NCBI RefSeq assembly: GCF_021130785.1
Contig: NW_025776817.1
Coordinates: forward strand, 175,121 to 239,120
DNA: 64,000 nucleotides
Source of the DNA: Homalodisca vitripennis
Taxonomy: Eukaryota; Arthropoda; Insecta; Hemiptera; Cicadellidae
Reading direction: 5' to 3'
Position numbers and translations under genes: made by a program. The notes under the pieces are model-generated. The model saw nothing but the letters and a program-made list of their open reading frames with translations, was not told the DNA's origin and did not search any database. Shown one piece after another: positions 33,111 through 45,987 of the stretch (position 1 is the first letter of the stretch; every line of letters begins with the position of its first letter).

Positions 33111-34169
33111 AGGCCGATGGCACTGACATTAAGTGCTGTCACACAAGGACATTGAACGTGTGCTAACTCTAGCTTAGTTCCAGTCTCAAATCTTTGACCG
33201 TTTCATAAGCTCTATCAATGCTCGTTTTTGCTTTTATTTTTTGTATACACAGTAGTGAAGCTTAATGCACAGTTTGTCTGTAAGTCAGTTCGTATTTAAG
33301 ATGTGGACATAAAACAGATGCGGACAGGGAAACGGATATGCTCGTACATTCATTCAGGTAGAGAGAAATATAGACATACAGACAGAAAAAGGAATGAACT
33401 AATTCGATTAAAGCAGTTTCCCAGTGCTAATTGTTTAAGTTTCATCGTTGATAGAGTAACGGGGAAATAATTATACTCTATTTGCCATTTTAAAGTTTTA
33501 CACACATACACCACACCATGCGCCAGTGATTTAAATTAGAAACCGAAAAAACCTCTTAATGTTGTCATTAAAGCGCCTTGTAGTTAATAGGTATCATAGG
33601 ATAAGTTAATATAAGTATAGACTATCGACAGAATTTACAAATAATTTAGTATTTATATTGTATGTTCGCAAATTAACTGTGATAGAGGACCTAATTCTTC
33701 TAACTTTTCCTGTAAAATTATTAGCACATTCATTCTTTAGTAGTGAGAGCTACAAATTAGCAATAGGTAAACATTTCTACATAAATATAAGACTCCATCT
33801 TAATTTGGGAAATATTTGTAATATAGAATAAAGTTTTTAATAAAATTTTAGTCATATTTTAGATAATCAAGAGTGGTTGAATACTGTAATTGATACTTCT
33901 AATAGCTTTATTTAATACAAGTTGTTTCTTAAAAAAAGAGAGAATACATTTCCTAAAACACTTTACGTCCTGTGAGAATATGCTCAAAGACCTCTTTAAG
34001 CCCGAAGACGAGTATAATTATAACAGCATACTACTTTAAACCGTTCTAATGTGTTTATGTATATTTATACTGAGAAATAAATTATTTACATTTAAATATG
34101 CTTTGTAGTTTTTTTATTTAAAAATAAAAATACTATTACGGAAACCTTCCTAATAAAAATAAAATTATA
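33111..34169. other. No gene seen
   Basis: AT-rich sequence, except for the weak similarity of 33280-33375 to 21975-22065. Confidence 0.4.
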
Positions 34170-37100
34170 ATTAGAAAAAGAAAAGGGTAGTAATCAATGT
34201 CCACCATGCAATAAGTATGTGGAGTTAATTGAGCTAGTGGCAAAACCCTACTAGTGTTAATGGAGTAGTTTTAACATTGCAGACTGGCTATGACAACAGT
34301 TATAGCCTTCAGTTTATCAGTCTTATACACGACTTGATAATAAATAGATACAGGTGAAACATATACAACAGTGTGAATATTAATATTGTTGTAATGTCCA
34401 TAGAAACAACAAAGGACATGTAATTCTATGTTTTTCGATATATTGAAAAGTTAATTACAGAAGTCGTTGAACTAACAACACGTTGGTTTGGAGGATCCCA
34501 GTACTATGGCAAAGACCAGGATCGAGACAAAGACTTATAGATGAGTTACTTTAATTATTTACAATTCTATGTTTTTCTCTAACCATTCTTCTTACCTAAA
34601 GTAGTTTAAATCTTAGATTTAGCGATTAATAATTACAGAAAAACACATAGAAACAGTTCCGATGTAATAATGTAATTATTAACAGGATTTTAATCTTTAA
34701 GGAAGTATAAAATTATTGTATTGTATTTGTTAGTGGAGTTTATCTTAATCAACAAATAACTTTCTTATATTTTGTGACCAAACTGAAAGAACCCCTGGTG
34801 TATGGATTTAAATCCTTTAAGTACTCTAAGTGTACAGAACGAATCAGTTTACAATTACATTCAAAATCACATCTAAATGTTTTTAGGTCCTTTCATACAT
34901 AATTGATAAATAGTGTAAAGATTCCTTAGAGAATTAGTTGGTTAAATATGACAAAGAGACATCTTTCAGGCATTTTATTGTAGTGTAATATTAAAAATAA
35001 TTTGAAAATTGTGAATTATAGTTGACTTAGGAATAAAATGAATAACTTAATTACATTTACTTGTTTACAATGAAAACATGAATAAGGATATTGTACAAAT
35101 TTGAGGAGAAATATGGTCTATAAATTTTGACTTATCTAGTTAGTTGCTGAAATTACAACCAGAGCTCTTGTTAAATTTAAAAGACCATTTTAAGTAATAG
35201 CCATAGATATAACTTATTATAATCCATTTTCGTCTTTATTAAATTTTCATAATTTTATTGATAATAATACTTCCTACCCTATTGCATGCCAAATTATAGT
35301 GAATCGTTTTAGAGAATATTTGTAAATATAATTTAAATAATTATGTCATGTTTTTACGTTGATTTTTATGTTTTTGACTGCAATGTATATTTGTTTTAAA
35401 CTCTTATTGTGGTTCCATAATAACCCGAACATTAATGTATATTTATAGTGGATCAGTTTACAACGCCAACATCGTAAAAGATACACATTGTTCATACATA
35501 TTTGATAAAAAGTATTGATTGCTTAAATAATGTTTTACTTAAATATGTCTAAGAGACATCTTTCAGTCATTTTAAATCAGTGTTAATATTGAAAAATTTT
35601 AAATTACTAAATGTAAGTTGACTTAGGATTAAAATTCATAACTTAATTTGTTATATTCGATTTCTTGCACTTAAAAATTAAATAACGATATTTTACAAAT
35701 TTGAGGAGAAATATAGTCTATAATTGTTGATTTATTCAAAACCTCACTCGAACTACCACCAGAGGTCAAAACTATACCAGAGGTCAAAGACATTCCGAAT
35801 GAAAATAAATTTCTAAACTTCGAGACAAAACGTTAAGAGCCTCTTTGAGCCGAACAAATTGCAGGACCAAAACAAAAGCACTCTTGCAAATGTAGAAACA
35901 TTTTAGCGTCAATTGGGTGATTTATACTTTTAATTAAGAACTTTTAAATAATTATTATAATAGAGATGGACATTGTTTTTAAAATTTTTATAAGATTAAG
36001 CTTGGTAAATTCAATAATTAAGTTTCTTTCATTTAATACAATTTCTATTCACACTATTTACGTAAATAATTGCTATAAAACTCATTCATTATTAAAATTA
36101 AATGTTATTTCTTTTGTTTTAGCGTGAATTTAAAGTTAAACAAACTAATATTTAAATGTGCATACATGGTAATGTGTTTATTTATGTAAACATAATAAGT
36201 ATTATTGTGCACAATTTAATTGAGATAATTGTGTATTCATTAGAATATGTAATTAAGATATATTTATTAGGTTAAAGGTAACTTCACCTAGGCACAAAAT
36301 GTATACAAAACTTCAATGGATTGTATAATAGTACAAAACTAGATTGTGTGGTATGTTTTTTATTCAGTAGCTCAATGAGTGTGTGATGTTTTATTTATGA
36401 AGAGTACCGAATGCTTACTAGTTCTATATTTTTTTAAAGTTTGGTAAATTTTAGAAAGATTGAGCTGATTATTTATTGATTATGATGTAAATTTTGGAAA
36501 ATGTGTTTCGTAGATGGGCATTATTACTAATAATTCTGTAATAATATCAAAGCATATGTGATATGTAATTTGACAAATAAACCAAGGACAATTTTGAACT
36601 GGCAGTCATTGGATAATTATTGCTTATGTTCTGTGTAATTGAATGTAAAACTTATGTAATATAACTTTTTGTTATAGACATAGTGGAATTACGTATTTTT
36701 ATCTAAACGATTCTTGGGTTACTATTTAGAACAACTACATAACAAGGTGATAGAGTATTTAAGTACAATTATTCATATGAAATTCAAATATACAATATAT
36801 TGTAAAATTTATTTCATTACTATTAAGCATTTTTTGTAGTGAATCAAGATGGTTATATTTCGTAAACTATAAATTAGAGTTAAACGAAATTATGGCCAAT
36901 TATTCTGCGTCTTACCGTGGCGTGTGGCATGTGTTAATTCATTCGTTTATGTATTAAAGGTGTTGTACCTCCAATGCACGCTGAACCATAACTACTCGTA
37001 CTACTCTCCGTGCACTGTTCACAGTAAACTCGTGTTCTTCAGTACTATTACAATGTATAATATACCACGCGTCATATAAAACACTGTAGATACATGCAAA

Positions 37101-38516
37101 ATTTGATGCCCTGTAGATAATTTTATGCTTGATGTGTCCTGCACAGTCAGACAAACATCACAAAGAAAAGACATTTTTAAAACTCAACTGCCTTTATTAG
37201 GCTTCACTAACGATCAGGTGGCTCAGGTGTTTGAAATGTCGGTAACTGTATCTTACAACGATAAATATGTCAATCTTTACATAACTCACAGAATAGTAAA
37301 TCAGTTTGAAATATGTCTTCGTGTCTCCCATTAAATAGACCCGACATTGCCAGCTTGTTGCTGCAAGTTTCCGGACGTCATTCATCATGAAACCAATTCA
37401 TTTTAATAAGCGAAAATGCCATACATTACTCGAGGGGATGTACATAATATAATTACTGTCTGTCTGTCTGTCCGCACGTTATCTCGAGAACAAACTGATC
37501 TATTGTAGAACATTTTCACGAAGCCGTATTTATATACAGGCAACACCAAGTTTAATGGTGGTAAATGTTGTTCCAGGGGAATCAGCTGGGCATTAAAGAG
37601 CATTTTATGTTAATGTTATAAGTAAACAGGATAACACCATAAATTTAAACACCATTTAAATATATAAATTCTTTAAAAAACTGAAAGTTATCACATCAAA
37701 TTTTAACACCATGGTATTTGGAGCATTGACGTATTCAACCTTTCGTATTCTATACCTTATATTACCACCACACTTCACTCATTATTATATCCATGACAAT
37801 CTTAACACACGTTACAAAACGTCCTTATAGTAAACAAATACTATAGTTCCCAAATACTTTAAATTTAAAAATAAGGTTTCCAATTAAAATATTCTACTAC
37901 TTGAGGTAGCTTGATTTATCAGAAACATGTTATATGTACAAAAATACAATTTCGTATGGCATAGCCCATTGTTTGTATAAAATTAGTCGTACGAGAGTAA
38001 AAAGTGTTGTAATCAAGAATCGTCACAAGTTCCATTAGGAATGCGTACAGAGCACATGTAGAAACATGATTGTACTTTATGTTCTGATCCTTTGACATTT
38101 AGCCCTTCTTGTTCATTTTGAAATGAAAGGTTACTAGAAAGGTAACGCCATTTCTGTTTGACGGTCATACAAGAAACGATAAGTCTTATAAAAGCTTTAA
38201 AATTTAATTGGTTCTAAGTGTCTTTAAAGTTATTAGAAGGCTTCATTGACTGTGTTTCTTTTTTGTTTTGAAACAAAAAACTTTTACAAGTTATAAGGTG
38301 CATATAAAATATTATATATTATTATATAGTTTATATAAAATAAATTTATTCTTTAAATTAATTTATATTGATATAACACACATGATATAAAACTCTAATG
38401 TATTATGTAATCTACTTATGTCTTATACTGGAAAATGCGACACTTTGAACCCTTAATATTTTATAGCCATTACTTTCAGCTCTGAGAGCATATATTGCCA
38501 TATTATATTCCATGAA
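34170..38516 (+). repeat. Family B, copy B2, main body
   Basis: Longest continuous B copy. The left 1 kb matches B1 (2100-3680) and B4a (48940-50690). From about 34862 rightward it matches B4b (52870-56975) for over 3 kb, including the block ATGCCATACATTACTCGAGG at 37419 and the CTGTCTGTCTGTCCGCACG string at 37459. A second internal copy of the 'CATCTTTCAG..ATTTTA' segment occurs at 34961 and 35557, so the element has an internal duplication. No frame is conserved between the copies, so B appears non-coding. Confidence 0.85.
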
Positions 38517-38700
38517 TCTATACATATAAATGCGAATGTTTGTTTGTATGTTCCGTTATATCTCTGGAACCAATGCACGAAACATCGTGAAATTTTGTAC
38601 AGTGATTCTACACGTTCCTGGAAGTAACATAGGCATACTTTTAGAGAGGTGACTGTTTAAATAGTTTAATTTAATTAATTTTTTAATTATAAATTGTTGT
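38517..38700 (+). mobile_element. Helitron-like element, 5' fragment
   Basis: Begins with TCTATACATATAAATGCGAATGTTTG after an A (38516), like the start of the element at 38946, and continues with TGGAACCAATGCACGAAA. It has no matching 3' end and has split the B2 repeat. Confidence 0.5.
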
Positions 38701-38945
38701 TGATGTTAGAGTGTTTTATATTGGATCCGACAGACTGCACTACGACACGTAATACAAAGCGAACTGATACTTAACAGCTGTTAATACTTTCAGCTGAAGT
38801 TCATCAAAGAGGAGAAACATTAATTTGTTTACATTTAAAATTTAGAAAATTTTTATTGTAAAGTCCTTGATCAGTAGTGTAATGGAGGTTTCACAGAAGA
38901 CGTCATTGCCTAATTTTAAATTCAGATTGCAAAAATGATCAATAA

Positions 38946-39659
38946 TCTTCTATATATATATAAATGAATGTTTGTATGTTTGTCCTTTATGGAATCGTGA
39001 ACTATTGGACCGATCATGATGAAAATTTGTACGTATATGTATTTTTCCACGGAGAAGGTTTATAAGCTATGCCCATCCCTTTCCCGATTCAGGATTCCGC
39101 CCCACTGGTTACAGAAATACCCATAAGAAATGCATTGCAGCAAACATATGTTAACGTCTTTTCAAATTTTTAATCAGCTGTTCTTTGTAAACATATATTA
39201 CACTTATAGTTTTAAAGCATAGAGTAAGCTTAAGAGAAACGACAAATTTTGTTTAAACTGTTTTTGCAATCACTGTTAAACATAGACTTTACTATCCAGA
39301 TAATACAATTCAAATTTGACGTAAAAATTCACCTTTAACTGCAATATTTATTTAATATAAACCATGCTCATGCTTGATCAGAAGAGTAATGCAGATATCA
39401 TAATTACTATCTTACGTTGGCTACAAATATAAAGAATGTTATAAAATCAACCTTAGTTGTTTTTTTTGACAGAAGTATGGTTCTCAAAACTCCGTGTGTA
39501 CATATTCTCTCGATCGAGACAACAAAGCAAGCTCAATCGTGGCATCGGAGATATAACTAATTTAATCTAAAATTTATTATAGTAAAAAAAAAAATTTACT
39601 AAGTAATATAAGGACTTCGGTTCTTAAGATTTGCGTGCGAAGCCGTGGGTAACAGCTAG
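38946..39659 (+). mobile_element. Helitron-like non-autonomous element 1
   Basis: Starts with TCTTCTATATATATATAAATG following A (38945). It contains the conserved ACTATTGGACCGATCATGATG and CACGGAGAAGGTTTATAAGC blocks and ends in GCGTGCGAAGCCGTGGGTAACAGCTAG at 39659. A 5' TC and a 3' CTAG (CTRR) next to a GC-rich end are Helitron hallmarks, and the end resembles that of the autonomous fossil at 13008. Length is 714 bp with no coding content. Confidence 0.6.
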
Positions 39660-39871
39660 ATAGAGGCAGGAATATGGTACATACCTTCATAATACGCCCA
39701 AGAGGCTCACGATGGAACGACTATCAATTATCTCAGCAATGTTTAGAATGTGATAGAAAAAGAATAAGTGAATATAGTGTACTGTTTTCAACGGGAAATT
39801 GCGTGCGAAGCCGCGGGCAACTTTTGCAAAAAATTATTGAAATGCGCAGCAAAGCGCGCCGGGCCCGCTAG
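39660..39871 (+). mobile_element. Helitron-like 3' end fragment
   Basis: A short piece containing a GCGTGCGAAGCCGCGGGCAAC motif (39801) and a second GC-rich end ATGCGCAGCAAAGCGCGCC...GCTAG finishing at 39871. The two terminal motifs suggest two nested or partially deleted ends. The 65-codon open frame here is accidental. Confidence 0.5.
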
Positions 39872-40296
39872 TAATATATAAAAAATATGTATTTTTCCAC
39901 GGAGAAGGTTTATAAGCTATGCCCATTGATGTAACTCACCACCAAGCGGCGCTGCAAAAGATAAAAGGTTTAAAAGCGCCTGCACACTATAAACTGCAAT
40001 TACGAGACAGTTACGTATATTACATAGCCAAACACTATTTGAAGGCGCTAAGTTATTATGTATATTTGTCTTTAAGATACATTTCTGATTGAACTTAAAG
40101 TTTGAGTGTTAGACCACTTTATAATAAAGTACATGTACGTACGTGCACAATGGCTATAAACATAAAACAGATTTTCTTGATCGTGGCAACGAGGCAAACT
40201 CTACATCGGCGTTGTAAATATAATTCAATTAAACCAGAAGTTCACATACACGGATAAAGCTTACGAAAAGCGTGCAAAGCCGCGGGAAACAGCTAG
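39872..40296 (+). mobile_element. Helitron-like non-autonomous element 2
   Basis: Begins immediately after the previous CTAG with TAATATATAAAAAATATG, lacks the first 100 bp of element 1 and shares CACGGAGAAGGTTTATAAGC. It carries CTCACCACCAAGCGGCGCTGCAA and ends in GCGTGCAAAGCCGCGGGAAACAGCTAG at 40296. Length 425 bp. Confidence 0.6.
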
Positions 40297-40598
40297 TAAT
40301 ATATAAAAATGAATGTTTGTGTGTTTGTCCTTTATAGACTCAGAAACTATTGGACCGATCACTATGAAAATTTGTATTTATTTGTATTTTTCTATGTAGA
40401 AGGTTTATGTACAATGCCCATTGACGTAACTCACCACCAGGCTGTACTGCAAGATATAAAAGTTATCAAAGCGCCTGCACATTATAAACTGCAATTACGA
40501 CATAGTTACGTATATTAAATAGCCAAACACTATTTGAAGGCAAAGAAATATACGGGTATAGCTTAAGAGACGCGTGCAAAGCCGCAGTAAACAGCTAG
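40297..40598 (+). mobile_element. Helitron-like non-autonomous element 3
   Basis: Abuts element 2 directly. Starts TAATATATAAAAATGAATG, has ACTATTGGACCGATCACTATG and CTCACCACCAGGCTGTACTGCAA, and ends in GCGTGCAAAGCCGCAGTAAACAGCTAG at 40598. It is an internally deleted (302 bp) relative of element 2, so the three form a head-to-tail row. Confidence 0.6.
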
Positions 40599-41990
40599 TG
40601 TTATTTTAAAAATTAAAAATTGGCTGACCTTTAGCAAAGTGTACAACTCTTAACTTCTGTCCGTCCTCACGATATCTTAAAAATGGACCAACCTATAAAT
40701 GAGTCCTGAAGCGTCTTCAAAAGTTCTGGTATCTTCTTTACTTGTAAACGTACAAACGCAAAACAATTGTACAGTGACATATGGCATAAAATTAACTTTT
40801 TGAACCAATCAATCGCTCTTCACCACTTCATTACAATCGATGGAAAATCTTACATTTAAGAATAGGTCGACGTGCATACAAGTTTAAAGGTCATATTTAT
40901 TATTAGAACAATATACTTTAGAGTTAATCTTAAATAAAATAGTGGCACCCAAAGTTGTGAATACTGATATTACGTGCAAGTTAATTTCAATGTAACCGTG
41001 TTAGATGAAGCTACAATACTTTACACGTTAACTTTTTTAACCTAAATTTGAGTGTACGATGTGGCGGCAAGATATGTCAAGACAGATTCCATCTGTAAAA
41101 ATTAAATTTTGCAGGAAACGTAATGTTTATATAATAAAAAGAAATGTGGCTTATGACGGTGCCTGTCCTATCATGGAATTTCGGATGAACATAGTTTTTG
41201 TGTCAATTAATATTTTATATGATTGTCTATGTGTATTTTCCCGAAGGACACTTTGAGAACTAAACTAGTTATAATTAGACATTGTGCACAACCTAAGCGA
41301 AGTGTGTTACGTGTCACGTGATGTGGCGTACTACTACCTTGATATAGAATTACTTTGAAATGTTTACAACGTTGCTAAAGTGGGAATTTATTCGGAAGGA
41401 TTCTGGTTAGATATCCGGAAAGACAATTGGTAGATATCCGGAAAAGCACTTGGTAGATATCCGAAAAGCACTTAGCAGAAGAGCATAAAGCTAAAAGCAA
41501 GTAGAGAATGCAGAAACTCAATCAACTGGGGGAGAGTTACGAGGTACATTCTCTTATTATTGTGATAGTTCCCATATTGCATTGCCGAAATGGTATTTGT
41601 ATTACATACGTGTATTGGAAATGCTTTGTTCACACATATATGAAGTAAAAAAGTATCGAATTTGAACTTCTCACAATAATTTATGTATATTACTTGATTT
41701 TATGAAAAAAAGAAATAAATTTGAAATAAAACGGTTATGGTTAAATGCATCTCATGTACGATTTTGGAAAATTGTCATTACGCAAACATTATTACAATAG
41801 GATTTAAAGTGTCCTAAATTATAACTACGTATTACAGCACAGTTTGAGAAAATTTATTTATTCTGAAAACAAAAATCTTTTCAAGTAATTATAAAACTTT
41901 GTAGAACTAAGAGCATAAGTAATCTTAATTTAAATTTTTAAGTCACTGATTTGTAGTCTGTCGCAGATACGGTACTTTGAAATGATTTAT
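40599..41990 (+). repeat. Family B, copy B2, right part
   Basis: Resumes B similarity to 59200-60080: GTGGCTTATGACG...ATAATTAGACATTGTGCACAACC matches 59910-59935, and GTGGCGTACT recurs at 41323 and 59962. Includes the 23-24 bp tandem repeat at 41405-41478. Similarity becomes too weak to follow beyond about 41990. Confidence 0.65.
41405..41478 (+). repeat. Short tandem repeat, three units of 23-24 bp
   Basis: TTAGATATCCGGAAAG-type units (TTGGTAGATATCCGGAAAAGC) repeat three times. A shorter version, CTTGGTAGATATCAG plus CTTGGTAAGAATCAG, is at 60035-60072 in copy B4b, so the array belongs to family B. Confidence 0.85.
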
Positions 41991-43149
41991 TCCAGTCACG
42001 TGTCGCTTTGGTGAGTAGTAGAGAAAGACACAGGCTAAGATGTTTCACAACACATGTTAATTATAACTTTCGATGTTAATTTAACTATTTTTTTAACTTG
42101 ATTTTAGTTAGAAGTTTAATTTTATTCCATATAATATATCTTTCTCTCAATTCCTTCCTTGGATTGTATTTACCTTTAGATCCATGAAATCAATTTTGCG
42201 TCATATTACTTTAAGGAAAAGTTATATAAGGAGCCAAATATAGTCTTATATCTTATAATGAATATTTTACTCTGTATGCAACGTGTAATCCCTAATCTCC
42301 AATATAATTATGTTACATTTCAACCACACATATAATATAATTATTAGTGACTCATATTGTAATAAATAATTGTCTCCTAATCAACTTGATCTCTCATTAT
42401 ATAAATAAATCCGAAATGATGTAACACAAAAAGAGATTTGGAGACTTGACAACAAGCCCTCTTGACAACTTGTATACAATAGATTAGAATTTACAAAGAA
42501 TTTGGCGCTTCTTAATTATGTCTTTCTTTAAATATAACTTGAATAAGCCATAATGATTTAAATATAATATGAAGAATGATATAGGTAAATATAGTGATTA
42601 ACTATTAATTGTGATAATTATGATGAATTTGTTGTTAGGTAAATCAAATATATTACAAATACATTTTTTGTTCAAAAAAAAAAAAAAATAATTTAATGCA
42701 GCTTAATATACAGTCACTTGTATTTGTTTATCTTGAAACAAAATTTACACACTCAGCTTTCTCTAGTTTTTTCCTGATACACAAGAGGAAAGATTTTGAA
42801 TAAATATAAAATGTCTAATACATTGTGCGATGGTATTCTAACCGGAGGTCTCATTATGATGTCCTCCTATCACACAATCAGTCATTGCATAATGAATGTG
42901 ATCAAAATGAATATGAAGGATCGACAACATATATTTAGGCTGTTTATATTAAAAAAGTAATGTCAATACCAACTGTTTAAGCCTTCTCTTGTTTATTCCG
43001 TTACCCCATTCATTAAATTATACTATTCAATGCTGAATAGTGTGGGCTTAAAAACATTTTCTTTGAAGTAATTATGTGTTAATATTTCCTAATGTTTACT
43101 AAAAATAAGAAAACTATCTCTCAATTTCCAAGGGATATGTGGAAAGTGT
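41991..43149. other. No gene seen; family D-like segment at 42720-42920
   Basis: AT-rich. 42735-42910 (AAACAAAATTTACACACTC, GCATAATGAATGTGATCAAA) matches family D copy 1. A run of 15 A is near 42677. Confidence 0.45.
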
Positions 43150-45560
43150 TATCTCATGTTTGTTTCTATAGTACGTATATGCATAGATAAGCAAGTAATA
43201 AGATTGCTAATCGAGATGTAAACAATCATTTTAGGGGATAAAAGAAACAGGTGAAATATACACATCTGTGAACGTGAATATATCAATGTTTTTTTAATTT
43301 CCATGGAAATAATAAAAGTGAAATATTGTAATGTTTTTCGATAAATTTAATTTTTCTTTAAAAAAAGGCGTTGAAATCACACACTGGTAGGTTGGCTCGC
43401 CAAAGAATAAGTGCGATGAGTAAAGCTTGAAAAGTACCAGTACGCTTTTCGTAGTTCAGTTTCATGTTGAAATTTGTTTAAAACGCAGGACTTAGAATAT
43501 CTTCACCAGAAGTACTGTGGCAGAGATCAGGATCGAGACAAGGACTATCAGATCAGTTACTTTATTTGTTTACGATTCAAAGTTTTCTCTCTAACTATTT
43601 ATTATCCAAAGCAGTTTTTAACCTAGTTTTAGCGATTGATAATCACAAAAAAACATTAAAAAGTTCCTTTTTTTGTTATAACGCGTTTACAATTAAGATA
43701 ATTTTAATCTTTAAGGAATTTTTCAATGAGTTTATTTTCTTGTCTAGTTATGATTATCTTGATCAACAAATAAATATTTTATGTTTTGTAGCAAAACAGA
43801 AAGAACTTTTATTTTCAGTACTCTAGGTGTATAGAAAGAGTCAGTTTACAGTTATTTTATATACAATATCCAAATGTTTTAGTTCCTTTCGTACATATTT
43901 GATTAACTTTGTTAAGATTACCGAGTGAATTATTTTCTTAACCCTTTCAGGGCCAGGACCAAATATGAGATGTTGCAAAATTTTTCACATATCATATCCC
44001 CTTGTGACTATTCAAAAGTGCCAGGCTAAAATTGGCGATTTTGCAGTCTCTTAGATTAAAATTTATAACTTTTCATAAACATTAGAGAATGACCTAAAAG
44101 TTGCACAAAATTACTCGTATAGATATATACTATCAACAAAAAAATATATAGATGTAGTTTTAAGTAATTTAAAATTTAAAAAAATATGTTTAAATGTATT
44201 ACATAAAAAAAATTTTATTTTTTTATTTTTTTGTAAATAACTAAAAAAAGGAAAAATAATTTTACCGTAGGAAGTTATGTTATTATATTGTAAATTTATA
44301 AAGGAACAACCATACAGCATTTTGTGTTATTTCTCTCATAAATAAATTTGTTATGACACATTTTGTATAAATACGCATAATTGTACTTCGCAACAAGTGA
44401 TAAAGCAACTGACTCTTACACTGCAAGAAACTTAAAATAAATATTCACATTATGGATGTACCGGTAAACAGATGATTTTAGGATCCATAAGCAGTTTCAA
44501 TACAGTTAAAAACACTATTTACCAAGAAATATTTACACAATTTTATTTGAAATTTATTTACACTTTTTCTATTTACAAATATGCTACTTAAAATTTCACT
44601 CCCGTGAGATCGCAAATTGTCAGTCATTGTAACTACTACACACAAATAGCTAAGCAGGTAACACTACTAATATTTACAACCACAAAATAAAATAATGAAG
44701 AAGAATCCAGCATACAATAGTACGATTACACTAAAGCATAAAGAATTAACAACAATAGATCGAGTCACCTGATAATGTCACGTGACAATTACAAAATAAA
44801 AATGCATAGACCTACAAAATATAAATTATATTCATATTAACTATCTACAAATATACCAGGGAATAAAAAAACATAAAACTTTAATCATTTGACGTCGTAT
44901 TTATTTAAGAAAACGACGAATAACAAGGCGGCAATATATTGCCGCCTGGCCCGGAAAGGGTTTTAAATATGACTAGGATATATCTTTCTGGTATTTTATA
45001 GTAGGCTATATATTTAAAACAACTTAAGATTAGTGACTAGCTGACAGTATCAAAATTCATTACTAAATTACTTTTAACTGTATTTACAGATTTCAGTACA
45101 AATATGGCATACTTATTATTATTGTATTTAGTTACAGTGAATACCAACAGAACTCTCTTCCACTTTAAAAGAGAAAATAAATGGAGGATTTATGTTAAAC
45201 AATTTTAAAAACAACTTATTAGAATGCATTGTCACCTTTAAATATTTAATATACAGTATGATAATAATTTACTGCTGTTTCATGCCAAAATATAAAGAAA
45301 TCGTTGCAGAGAATCTTGGAGAACATAATTTAAACAATAAAAAGAGTTTTTTGTTATTGCAGTGAATATTTATATTATGTTAATTTGAAAGTACTGGTTA
45401 TTTTTAAGTAAATATCAAATTTACTTTTCAATTCATCTTTTGTTAACTATATTGAAATAAAAATACGTTTATGCTATAACATTTTTTAAATTTAAATCAT
45501 GAAATTATTTATCATGGGCTGAAAACTCATATTGTTATTGATGTCATAATTTATTTGGCG
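43150..45560 (+). repeat. Family B, copy B3 (interrupted)
   Basis: B landmarks GTTTCTATAGTACG (43162), TTTCCATGGAAATAATAAAAG (43301), ATCAGGATCGAGACAAGGAC (43526), GTATAGAAAGAGTCAG (43830) and AGATTACCGAGTGAATTA (43916) are in order. The copy is then split by a MITE and resumes at 44963 with TTAAATATGACTAGG, TTTCTGGTATTTTATAGTAG and CTGTTTCATGCCAAAATATAA (45277), the last also present at 50489. Confidence 0.8.
43942..44962. mobile_element. piggyBac-like MITE (about 1.02 kb)
   Basis: Bounded by TTAA at 43938-43941 and 44963-44966. Terminal repeats are CCCTTTCAGGGCCAGG at the left and CCTGGCCCGGAAAGGG at the right. The right end carries two extra T before TTAA. Other B copies (for example 34917-34950) show the uninterrupted sequence and so act as the empty site. 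No transposase frame is present. Next to the right end is the perfect 20-bp palindrome GGCGGCAATATATTGCCGCC (44927-44946). Confidence 0.85.
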
Positions 45561-45987
45561 CTGAAAAATAGCATTCGCAAATCATCCGTTGAAATACGTG
45601 TAAACATCGTTTACATAATAACTTTTTACATTTTTACTTTTATAATTTTCCCGTAAACCTCACATTACACAACTAGTCATTGAAATCTGACCCTATTGTG
45701 CTTAAATTCGGCTTAAAGTAAATTAAGTTATATATTATAATACAGTATAATAACAATATAACAAATGTATGACAGGTGGGTTGGCAAAACGTGACATATT
45801 AAAAGGTATTTTATTCTGTGATACGAATACATTTAAGAGTTGCTGCAATACCAGATGATATGATAATTTGACATCTCACATACATATCCCAGATAAAACA
45901 TATACATGTAAATGCTTTCCCCACAGAGACTGCTAGATTTGTCGCTAAAAATACATTATTTTGTTTTTAGAAGGATATATAATAATA
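45561..45987. other. No gene seen
   Basis: AT-rich spacer before the Tc1/mariner element. Confidence 0.4.

Noticed and set aside
37125..37334. 69-codon frame in family B copy B2, tested as a possible B-encoded protein.
   Set aside because: The homologous region of B4b (about 55440-56000) encodes a different peptide in a different frame, so it is not conserved.
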